This document shows, piece by piece, positions 26,479 to 33,826 of a stretch of 64,000 bases of DNA. Location: NCBI GenBank assembly GCA_022226935.1, contig CP092081.1, forward strand, positions 2,814,181 to 2,878,180, written 5' to 3'. The notes under the pieces were generated by a model. It was not told where the DNA came from, did not search any database, and was given only the letters and a program-made list of their open reading frames with translations. The DNA comes from Nitrospira sp. Its GTDB lineage: Bacteria > Nitrospirota > Nitrospiria > Nitrospirales > Nitrospiraceae. How positions within the stretch are numbered: position 1 is the stretch's first letter; every line of letters starts with the position of its first letter. Made by a program: the position numbers and the translations under genes.

Positions 26479-26952
26479 TTACTGAGCAGCGGGAGATCCG
26501 GACAACGCTCCCTTTTCCAACAACACTCCGGAGCTGTCGAAGGGCAAGCGGCCTTCCTTGGTGTGCACGACGCCTGTTAGGTGGTAGGTCAGCGACTGAT
26601 TGCCGGAGAACGACAGCAATTGTCTGACGACCTGTAGAGTGGACGTGCTCGTTTCAACGGAAGTCACGGCGTCGCTCAAGCGCGGCACGACCAATTCTTT
26701 GTTCCCCAGCCCGCGGGCGAGACGGTTCCCATTCAGGTCTAGACGGAAATCGATTCCTGTGACGGCGAGGTCGAAATCGTTGGGATTGCGGATACGAAGA
26801 TCGACCTGAAGCCGCTGCTCAAAAGCGCTGGCTTCCAGTGGGGTCACATTCGTGACCAGCACTTCCGGTGGCTCGCCTTTCATCATCCACGAGGCGCAAC
26901 CGGAAACCATCAGCGCTGCCAGTAGTCCTGCCACTACACGTAGTCGGTTCAT
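26479..26952 (-). CDS. LEA14/WHy-domain lipoprotein
   Basis: 157 residues. Signal with lipobox VSGC at about residue 19, then a WHy/LEA type 2 domain: RLQVDLRIRNPNDFDLAVTGIDF (key part RIRNPNDFDLAV) and LDLNGNRLARG are typical. LEA14-like proteins are water-stress associated; in bacteria they are outer-membrane or periplasmic lipoproteins of unknown function. ATG 26952 starts MNRLRVV; an upstream ATG at 26964 is possible. Confidence 0.85.
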   Translation of the reverse strand: MNRLRVVAGLLAALMVSGCASWMMKGEPPEVLVTNVTPLEASAFEQRLQVDLRIRNPNDFDLAVTGIDFRLDLNGNRLARGLGNKELVVPRLSDAVTSVETSTSTLQVVRQLLSFSGNQSLTYHLTGVVHTKEGRLPFDSSGVLLEKGALSGSPAAQ

Positions 26953-27090
26953 CTGGCCTATCATACACACACATCCAATTGATTGCGACGCGCGTAAAGA
27001 GTTGAAGAGGGCTGAGCTCTCTGGATCGCCGCGGTCCTGGTGCTCTGGTAAGATGATCGAAAGTCGCTCAGGTTCGAGAGGAGGCGTCCC

Positions 27091-27711
27091 ATGAGGTTCA
27101 TCATAGGTCGGATCGGTGCCTTCGGGGTGTTACCGATGGTGCTGGCAGGATTGCTGGTCTTGCAGAGTCAGGCGGCTGATTCAGTCGGCGCGGCAAAAGC
27201 CTATTTCGCCGGAGGCTGTTTCTGGTGCATGGAGGAAGTGTTCGAGAAGGTTCCCGGCGTCACGGCCGTGGTCAGCGGATATATGGGCGGACGAGTGGAG
27301 AATCCCAGTTACGAGCAGGTATCTGCAGGGGGGACGGGGCATGCCGAGTCCGTTGAAGTGGTGTATGACCCGGCGAAGGCGAGTTACACCACGTTGCTCG
27401 ATGCCTTTTGGCATAATGTGGATCCGGTAACGCCGAACGCACAGTTTTGTGACCATGGCAGCCAGTACCGGTCAGTCATTTTCTATCAAGGGGAAGAACA
27501 GAAGCGCCTGGCGGAGGAATCAAAGCGCGCGCTTGAACAATCTCAGCGCCTGACGCAACCGATCGTCACCGAACTGACCAAGGCCTCGCAGTTCTACCCG
27601 GCTGAAGAGTATCACCAGGATTTTTATAAGAAAAATCCGATCCGGTACAAGTTCTATAAATTTAATTGCGGTCGCGCGCAGCGGCTCGAAGAAGTCTGGG
27701 GTGCGCCGTGA
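27091..27711 (+). CDS. msrA: Peptide methionine-S-sulfoxide reductase MsrA, exported form
   Basis: 206 residues. The active-site GGCFWCMEEVF has Cys43 and Cys46, followed by GYMGGRVENPSYEQVS and GTGHAESVEV, with HDFYKKNP-type EEYHQDFY near the C terminus and a resolving Cys in FNCGRA. An N-terminal hydrophobic segment (FGVLPMVLAGLLVLQSQAAD) is a signal peptide, so this enzyme repairs oxidised Met in the periplasm. GAGGAGG precedes the ATG. The stop overlaps the next gene as GTGA. Confidence 0.93.
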   Translation: MRFIIGRIGAFGVLPMVLAGLLVLQSQAADSVGAAKAYFAGGCFWCMEEVFEKVPGVTAVVSGYMGGRVENPSYEQVSAGGTGHAESVEVVYDPAKASYTTLLDAFWHNVDPVTPNAQFCDHGSQYRSVIFYQGEEQKRLAEESKRALEQSQRLTQPIVTELTKASQFYPAEEYHQDFYKKNPIRYKFYKFNCGRAQRLEEVWGAP

Positions 27712-28127
27712 CGGATCAGGCCTCTTCCCAGGAGGAGATCACACGTCTGTTGCGGGAGTGCCGGACCATTGCTGTGGTCGGATTATCATCGAATCCGGCC
27801 CGCCCGTCCTATCGTGTGGCCAGCTATATGCGGCAGCAGGGCAAGGTCGTGATCCCGGTGAATCCGTGTGAGACTGGCGTGTTAGGTGAGCGGGCCTATC
27901 CCTCGCTATCGGCGGTACCCGGTGCAATCGATCTCGTGAATGTCTTTCGACGATCCGAGGAGGCTGGCGCCGTGGTCGATGAAGCGATACGTATTCAGGC
28001 GAAGGCTGTCTGGCTCCAGGAGGGGGTGGTCGATGAGGCAGCCGCCCTGCGGGCACGCCAGGCCGGATTACAAGTCGTCATGGATCGCTGTTGGCTCAAA
28101 GAATATGCTCGATGTGTCGGTGAATAG
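27708..28127 (+). CDS. CoA-binding domain protein (YccU-like)
   Basis: 139 residues with the CoA-binding Rossmann motif IAVVGLSSNPARPSYRVASYM and the later KAVWLQEGVVDE. YccU-type proteins bind CoA but their role is unknown. The start is GTG 27708, overlapping the msrA stop by four bases (GTGA); no ATG fits. Translation is coupled to msrA. Confidence 0.85.
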   Translation: MTDQASSQEEITRLLRECRTIAVVGLSSNPARPSYRVASYMRQQGKVVIPVNPCETGVLGERAYPSLSAVPGAIDLVNVFRRSEEAGAVVDEAIRIQAKAVWLQEGVVDEAAALRARQAGLQVVMDRCWLKEYARCVGE

Positions 28128-28348
28128 GGGCCTTCGGGCTGTGGTCCGCCGCTAAGACAAGAGCCCTCCATCGCCGATCGCGCCCGAGTGCCGGCTAAAC
28201 ATTCAGTCTCTTCGGTGCTCCGCGTAATCCCGCGTCAGTTTCCCTCATTTTCTTGAGCATTCCGCCGCTCCATGGAATAGTGACGTGACGGTGCGCTCAA
28301 CCCGTCCTGCACCGTTCACCACGCCATTTATCGATGGAGGTTCCGGCC

Positions 28349-28735
28349 ATGATGCGTTTGCTCGCGGATTGTCGTGCGGTGATGCTTATCCTGCCCTTGA
28401 TGATTGGTGTGACCGGCTGCGCCGAGTCTGCGCTTCAGGGGCATTCCCCTCAGGAAGACCTCGGGATGGGGATCGTGTCCGGAACATTGGGTGCGCAAAG
28501 CCGGTCTGCCGTCTCCTCCGGTGAACAATCCACCGTGTCAGTCGTCGGTCAGGTGCAGGCCGTCGAGGGCGGCGCCTACCTGGTTCGAGATGTCCGCGGA
28601 CAGGAACACCGTATTCCCCATGATGAAAACACGAGAATCGATCGACCGGCGCATGTGGGCGACCGCATTCAATCCTGGTTCGATCGGCATGGCCGTGCCG
28701 TCCTCATTCGGAGTCTTGATGAGGAAGGCCGCTAG
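28349..28735 (+). CDS. Hypothetical lipoprotein with OB-like/SH3-like region
   Basis: 128 residues. Signal peptide with lipobox VTGC, then a low-complexity Ser/Gln-rich spacer, then a small beta-rich region VVGQVQAVEGGAYLVRDVRGQEHR ending HDENTRIDRPAHVGDRIQSWFDRHGRA; the pattern of short strands and a conserved HDENT looks like a small OB-type fold used in many envelope lipoproteins. GGAGG is eight bases before the chosen ATG 28349. Function unknown. Confidence 0.7.
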   Translation: MMRLLADCRAVMLILPLMIGVTGCAESALQGHSPQEDLGMGIVSGTLGAQSRSAVSSGEQSTVSVVGQVQAVEGGAYLVRDVRGQEHRIPHDENTRIDRPAHVGDRIQSWFDRHGRAVLIRSLDEEGR

Positions 28736-28764
28736 GGCTTGTCCGGTCGAGGCCGCTCCTCCCT

Positions 28765-29385
28765 ATGATGCAACAGCCTGAATGGAACACCCGCTGGAGT
28801 CGAGTGGCCCGCGCACTCTTCCCCTTAGCGGTGGCGGGATGCCTGATTGCCCTGATGCCTCCTGCCAGCCGAGTCGCTTTCGATCCGGTCATGAAGGATG
28901 CGGAAGGCCGGCCTTCCGCCGAACCCATCGCTTCGCTCATTGCGACCTACGCCGAGCAATATGCCCTTGACCCTGCTCTCCTACAGGCGATCATCAAGGT
29001 CGAGTCGAATTTCAATTCGGACGCCGTGTCCTCGAAAGGGGCGATCGGGCTCATGCAACTGATGCCGCTGACGGCGGCCGCGTTCCACGTCTTGGATCCG
29101 TTTGATCCGAAAGACAACATTCGTGCGGGTGCTGCGCTGCTGCGCGGGCTGCTGGACCGGTTCGGTGGAGACCTGGCGTTGGCGTTGGCCGCCTATCATC
29201 TCGGCGAAACACGTGTCCGGCAGGCCATCGGTGTGCCGGCTCTCCCCGCGACTCAGCTGTATGTCGATCGCGTACTCGGCCACTATGATCGGTTTCGGTC
29301 CGGAACCAGCCGGCTTCCCTCTCGAGTGACGGCGCGCCGGGAAGAACGTCATACGCTCTGGTCCCCACAGCAGGTCCCTGAATAA
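28765..29385 (+). CDS. Lytic transglycosylase (SLT domain)
   Basis: 206 residues. A single N-terminal hydrophobic segment (FPLAVAGCLIALMPPAS) may be an uncleaved anchor or signal peptide. The SLT fold starts near residue 55: the catalytic Glu is in KVESNFNSDAVS and GAIGLMQLMP, with NIRAGAALLR and AAYHLGE as the later motifs. Such enzymes cut peptidoglycan to 1,6-anhydro-muropeptides. It follows the lipoprotein gene by 29 bases. Confidence 0.88.
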   Translation: MMQQPEWNTRWSRVARALFPLAVAGCLIALMPPASRVAFDPVMKDAEGRPSAEPIASLIATYAEQYALDPALLQAIIKVESNFNSDAVSSKGAIGLMQLMPLTAAAFHVLDPFDPKDNIRAGAALLRGLLDRFGGDLALALAAYHLGETRVRQAIGVPALPATQLYVDRVLGHYDRFRSGTSRLPSRVTARREERHTLWSPQQVPE

Positions 29386-29547
29386 CCGGAATCGCAATGG
29401 ATCGTGAGGCAGCCGGTTTTCCCTGAATCTTCGAAGGGGCCGTTCGCCTGTTGCATTTTCCGTGAGAACGGGGTAGGGACATCTGCCTCGTGAGGCAAGA
29501 TTTGTGAGCCTCATCAATCAACACGCGATGTAGATATTGAGGGTGTG

Positions 29548-30702
29548 ATGAAGAAGAGTGATCGTACAGCCCGATTGGCTCAATCCGATATCCGAGCGAT
29601 GACTCTTGCCTGCGCGAAGGTCAACGGCATCAATATGTCGCAAGGGGTGTGCGACACCCCTGTCCCTCCGGTGGTGGTAGAAGGCGCGCAGCAAGCGATG
29701 TCGCAGGGGCACAACATTTATGCCCGGTTTGACGGGATTGCGGAATTGCGGCAGGCGATCGCGGCCAAGCTGGCCGCCTTCAATCGAATCACCGCAGATC
29801 CGGAAACTCATATTACCGTGAGTGCCGGCGCGACCGGATCGTTCCAAGCCACCTGCATGGCGCTCCTCAATCCCGGCGACGAAGTGATTCTGTTTGAGCC
29901 GTTTTATGCCTACCATATCCAGGCGATCCTCGCCGTCGAGGGCGTGCCTCGGTATGTGACGATGCGGCCGCCGGATTGGACCATGGATGTGAAGAGCCTG
30001 GAACAGGCCGTAACGTCCAAGACCAAGGCCATCGTAGTCAATACGCCGGGCAATCCATCCGGCAAGGTCTTCACGCGGCGTGAATTGGAGCAGATCGCCG
30101 AGATCGCCTGCCGGCGTGACCTGCTGGTGATCACCGACGAGATCTATGAGTATTTTGTGTTCGATGGGCGGGAACATGTCAGCATGGCCTCGTTGCCCGG
30201 CATGGCCGACCGGACGATTACCATCGGCGGTTATTCAAAAACCTTCAGCATCACCGGCTGGCGCATCGGATACAGTGTGGCGGAGGCCTCATGGGCGAAG
30301 GCCATCGGCGCGATGAGCGATGTGTTGTATGTCTGCGCTCCGACGCCCTTACAGTACGGCGTGGCTGCCGGCATCCGTGCCCTCGGTCCGTCCTACTACA
30401 ACGAGCTGGCGCTGGACCATCAACGGAAGCGCGATCGTTTCTGCGGGGCCTTGGTGAAAGCGGGGTTGCCTCCGGCCGTGCCGCAAGGGGCCTACTATGT
30501 ATTGGCGGACGTGTCCCGACTCCCCGGGAAAACCAGCCGCGAGCGCGCGATGTACTTGCTGGACAAGACCGGCGTGGCGGGCGTGCCGGGAGAAGCATTT
30601 TTTGAAGGGACTGAGGGCAGCCGTTTTATGCGGTTTTGTATGGCGAAGACCGACGCCGATTTGGAACGAGCCAGTCAGGCCATCGAACGATTCACGTCAT
30701 GA
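29548..30702 (+). CDS. PLP-dependent aminotransferase (class I/II)
   Basis: 384 residues of fold-type I. The Schiff-base Lys is in GGYSKTFSITGWRIGY, the phosphate-binding and substrate parts in NTPGNPSGKVFT and ITDEIYEYFVFDG, and Arg in the C-terminal region MRFCMAK. The family includes aspartate/aromatic and kynurenine aminotransferases; substrate cannot be told. I prefer ATG 29548 to the overlapping GTG 29545; GAGGG lies just upstream. Confidence 0.9.
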   Translation: MKKSDRTARLAQSDIRAMTLACAKVNGINMSQGVCDTPVPPVVVEGAQQAMSQGHNIYARFDGIAELRQAIAAKLAAFNRITADPETHITVSAGATGSFQATCMALLNPGDEVILFEPFYAYHIQAILAVEGVPRYVTMRPPDWTMDVKSLEQAVTSKTKAIVVNTPGNPSGKVFTRRELEQIAEIACRRDLLVITDEIYEYFVFDGREHVSMASLPGMADRTITIGGYSKTFSITGWRIGYSVAEASWAKAIGAMSDVLYVCAPTPLQYGVAAGIRALGPSYYNELALDHQRKRDRFCGALVKAGLPPAVPQGAYYVLADVSRLPGKTSRERAMYLLDKTGVAGVPGEAFFEGTEGSRFMRFCMAKTDADLERASQAIERFTS

Positions 30703-30725
30703 GCGCGGTGAATAACTCCGCATTC

Positions 30726-32132
30726 TCATCGTGCCTGCCAGGATGCGGTTCTCGTCATGGTTCCCCACGTCGCTTGTTTCCCGCACACCCATCGATACAA
30801 GCCGATTAATTTCCAGACGGAATTCAGCTGGCGGAAACCGAAGTTTTCCAGGATGGCCGCTAGCAACAGTTTCAGCACGTCGCGCTGATTGGGGTAGACG
30901 TGGAACGACATTTCTTCCAGTAAGAGCGCACTCACCGACAACAACACGCCGAGTCCGATCGCCGCGACGAGCAGGATCAGCCACGCCTGCATCGAGACGA
31001 ATCCCATGACAAAGCTGAGGGTCAGGAAACAATAACCGAAGACCTCAATCGCCGGCCCGATCCACTCGAAGACCGCCATAAAAGGAAACGCCAGCCATCC
31101 GATCGTGCCGCCTTTCGGGTGCCACAAGAGATCGACGTTGTTTATCAGGCTTTCGCACAACCCGCGCTGCCAGCGGATGCGCTGATTCTTCAACGTGCGC
31201 AGGTCTTCAGGCGCTTCGGTCCAGCAGACGGAATCGGGGACGAACGTAATGCGATAGGGTTTGTCGCCCAGTCGCAGATGGCGATGCAGGCGCACGACCA
31301 GTTCCATGTCTTCCCCGATGGTATCCGATCGATAGCCCCCCACAGTGACCACCGCTTCTTTTCGGAAAATGCCGAATGCGCCGGAAATGATCAGCATGGC
31401 GTTCATCGGCGACCAGCCCAGCCGTCCGAAGAGGAAGGCGCGGAGGTACTCCACGATTTGGAACAGGGCCAGCAGATTTGAGGGCAATCCGATTTTGGTC
31501 AAGAAGCCGTTTTCGACACGGCAGCCGTTCGCGATGCGCACGGTCCCTCCGCTGGCCACCGTGCGATGGTCGTCTAGAAACGGTTGCACGGCCCGCCGCA
31601 GGCTGTCGGGCTGGAGAATGGAATCCGCATCGATGCAGCAGAACAGGGGATAGAGCGACAGGTTGATGCCCGCATTCAGCGAGTCGGCCTTGCCGCCGTT
31701 CTCTTTGTCGATGACGCGCAGGTTGGCGTGAAGCGATGAATGGTAAATCGCCCGGATTTCCGCCGTCGGCAGCTGAGTATGACAGGCCTCGGGAAACGGA
31801 AACAGCTCAAATTCTTTGCGGAGCACCTCGATCGTGGCATCCTTTGATCCATCGTTGATCACGACGATTTCATATTCCGAGTAGCTGAGTTGCAGCAATG
31901 AACGAATGGAGCCTGCAATGGTGGCGGCCTCGTTATAGGCGGGGACCAGAATGCTGATCTGCGGTTCGAAACCGGTGTAACTGGTCGGCAGGCTCTCGAG
32001 CACACGCTCCTGCAGATACTGCCGCAAGTATACGATGGCGATCAGGTCCAGCATCAAGTATCCGGCGGTCAGGCCGAGAACGTAGAGCAGGAACAGCCAC
32101 TCAGAAATTGAAATGAGCTTGTCTAACCACAT
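30726..32132 (-). CDS. Processive glycosyltransferase family 2, PgaC/IcaA-like
   Basis: 468 residues. Membrane segments near the N terminus (LFLLYVLGLTAGYLMLDLIA) and two or three at the C terminus flank a GT2 domain. Catalytic signs: ISILVPAYNEA, Asp94 in VINDGS, the DxD-type DAD at 168-170, GEDMEL and QRIRW (QxxRW), the mark of processive synthases such as PgaC/IcaA, BcsA and hyaluronan synthase. No PilZ domain. It should polymerise a sugar at the inner membrane. It is divergent from the GH-like gene and the two starts overlap by 20 bases. Confidence 0.9.
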   Translation of the reverse strand: MWLDKLISISEWLFLLYVLGLTAGYLMLDLIAIVYLRQYLQERVLESLPTSYTGFEPQISILVPAYNEAATIAGSIRSLLQLSYSEYEIVVINDGSKDATIEVLRKEFELFPFPEACHTQLPTAEIRAIYHSSLHANLRVIDKENGGKADSLNAGINLSLYPLFCCIDADSILQPDSLRRAVQPFLDDHRTVASGGTVRIANGCRVENGFLTKIGLPSNLLALFQIVEYLRAFLFGRLGWSPMNAMLIISGAFGIFRKEAVVTVGGYRSDTIGEDMELVVRLHRHLRLGDKPYRITFVPDSVCWTEAPEDLRTLKNQRIRWQRGLCESLINNVDLLWHPKGGTIGWLAFPFMAVFEWIGPAIEVFGYCFLTLSFVMGFVSMQAWLILLVAAIGLGVLLSVSALLLEEMSFHVYPNQRDVLKLLLAAILENFGFRQLNSVWKLIGLYRWVCGKQATWGTMTRTASWQAR

Positions 32133-33792
32133 CGATCAATGCGCCTCCGCCAACGGTGGTGTCGCTCGAGAGAGGATTTCCGGAACATCCTCCGGTGATC
32201 CATACGCACAGGCAGCGGGGCGGGGTGTCTTCGCGAAGGTGTTGTGCGGTACGGCAGTCGGTTCCATGGTCTGGCTTTCTGTTGCGCAGGCGAATGACAT
32301 TCCCCTGTCCTCGCCGATTCCTCCCACGGTCCATGAGATCGAACTGACCTATGCCGGGAAGGGTCCCGATCCGACCGTGGCGTTCAGCGGGCCTGCGCCG
32401 GCTGCGGGCCTTCTTCCTTATCGACCGTTTGTACCCATTCTTGAACTGCGCCCAGGCTTAGGGGCAACCCAGGTCTTCGGTCCCTGCCTGGGTCATGCGG
32501 TCCGAAGCGACTCGAGTCTTGAGTTGGAATGGACTGCCGACCAAGCGACACGTTGCGGCCAGCGTATCGAGCTGCGTCCAGGGGGAAGGCCGGTGGACCT
32601 CATGTCCTACCAGATGCTGCGGCTTCGTGGACGAGCCACAGGCCAGGTGGTGGTAGCTATAGAAGATGTGGCTGGTCATGAACGTGAGCACAATCACCCG
32701 CTGACGACGGTCACCGGGACATTCGACCTCTCCATTCCATTGAAAGAAATCGGCCGCGGGGTGGACCTTCGATATGTGACGGCTCTCGTCGTGTCTTCTG
32801 AGGGACACAGCGGACAGATCCAACTCGAGCAGCTGAGGGTGACGCAAAGGGAAGCGGGGAAGACGCGACCCGCCGGCACCGGTTTTTGGGTGTGGAACTA
32901 CCGCGCGGCGATACAGGAGTCACAGACGCTCCTGGACACGTGCCGCAAGCAAGCCTGTTCGAGGATGCTGATCCAAATGCCGTCACTCAATGATGATGAG
33001 GCGATCTGGCGCGACTATGGGCGGCTCTTGGGTCTGGTGCAGGAGGCCGGAATTGATGCGCTGGCGTTGGACGGGTACCCAGAAGCCATTCAGGAACCTC
33101 ATCTCTTGGCCGATAAAGTACAGAGACTGCTTCAGCTCGTGCGGCCTGGTGCGTTGTCGGGCATCCAGCTCGATATTGAGCCGTATCTCCTGCCGGGGTT
33201 TCTCGACGATGACGCGCAGCTCCGGCGCTATCTGGGCACGATCGAGACGGTGCACGAGGCCATTCACGGCCGCGCCAGGTTGTCGATGGTGATTCCCTTC
33301 TGGCTCGCAACCCCCACCGTGGGTGGTCGACCCTTGGCATACGCCGTGATGGATCGGGCCGATGAAGTGGCGGTCATGAGTTATCGCACCGATCTCGATG
33401 AGGTGCAGGACATCGCCGAAGACATTCTGCGGTATGGCGATGTGATCGAGAAACCCGTCTGGTTGGCCATTGAGACAACCCTGTTGCCGCTCGAACAGCA
33501 TGTCGTGTTGCGGCGCGATCTGCGGCCTGATCGCGCCGATGCGTTTCTGGATCGCGAGCACCGACGGCTACGGTGGAAGCCGATCTCCGAACCGGACGCG
33601 CCGACAGGAGCCGGAGAATGGTTCCGCATTCATCGTCGATTTGCAGTCAGGCCTGAACGTCTGACGTTTGCCGGACGTTCCCGTGTTGAGGTCTCCAAGG
33701 CGATCAGTCAGATGCTCGACCGCACGCTGCATCCCAGTTTTGCCGGGGTGATGATTCACGATCTCGATGGATTCCGAGCCCTCCCCGAATAG
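32113..33792 (+). CDS. Exported TIM-barrel protein, glycoside-hydrolase-like
   Basis: 559 residues. A long N-terminal region leads a hydrophobic segment ending SVAQA near residue 61 (signal peptide). Residues 100-245 are beta-rich with SLELEW and YQMLRLRGRATGQVVVAI, like a CBM11/galactose-binding jelly roll. From about 260 a TIM-barrel follows: SRMLIQMPS, ALALDGYP, GIQLDIEPY (the DxE pair expected of a GH18-type acid/base), SMVIPFWLA, EVAVMSYRT. The DIE and VMSY blocks resemble glycosidases. It lies between a polysaccharide synthase and export genes, so it may trim or cleave the polymer, like the hydrolase domains of PgaB or PelA. The ATG at 32113 is the only good start. Confidence 0.72.
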   Translation: MSLSNHIDQCASANGGVARERISGTSSGDPYAQAAGRGVFAKVLCGTAVGSMVWLSVAQANDIPLSSPIPPTVHEIELTYAGKGPDPTVAFSGPAPAAGLLPYRPFVPILELRPGLGATQVFGPCLGHAVRSDSSLELEWTADQATRCGQRIELRPGGRPVDLMSYQMLRLRGRATGQVVVAIEDVAGHEREHNHPLTTVTGTFDLSIPLKEIGRGVDLRYVTALVVSSEGHSGQIQLEQLRVTQREAGKTRPAGTGFWVWNYRAAIQESQTLLDTCRKQACSRMLIQMPSLNDDEAIWRDYGRLLGLVQEAGIDALALDGYPEAIQEPHLLADKVQRLLQLVRPGALSGIQLDIEPYLLPGFLDDDAQLRRYLGTIETVHEAIHGRARLSMVIPFWLATPTVGGRPLAYAVMDRADEVAVMSYRTDLDEVQDIAEDILRYGDVIEKPVWLAIETTLLPLEQHVVLRRDLRPDRADAFLDREHRRLRWKPISEPDAPTGAGEWFRIHRRFAVRPERLTFAGRSRVEVSKAISQMLDRTLHPSFAGVMIHDLDGFRALPE

Positions 33793-33826
33793 GATCGCAC
33801 ATGTCGGCAGAACAGGATCGTCACGG

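Noticed and set aside
28128-28348. Gap searched for a tRNA or small RNA
   Set aside because: No cloverleaf arms or terminator could be found by eye.
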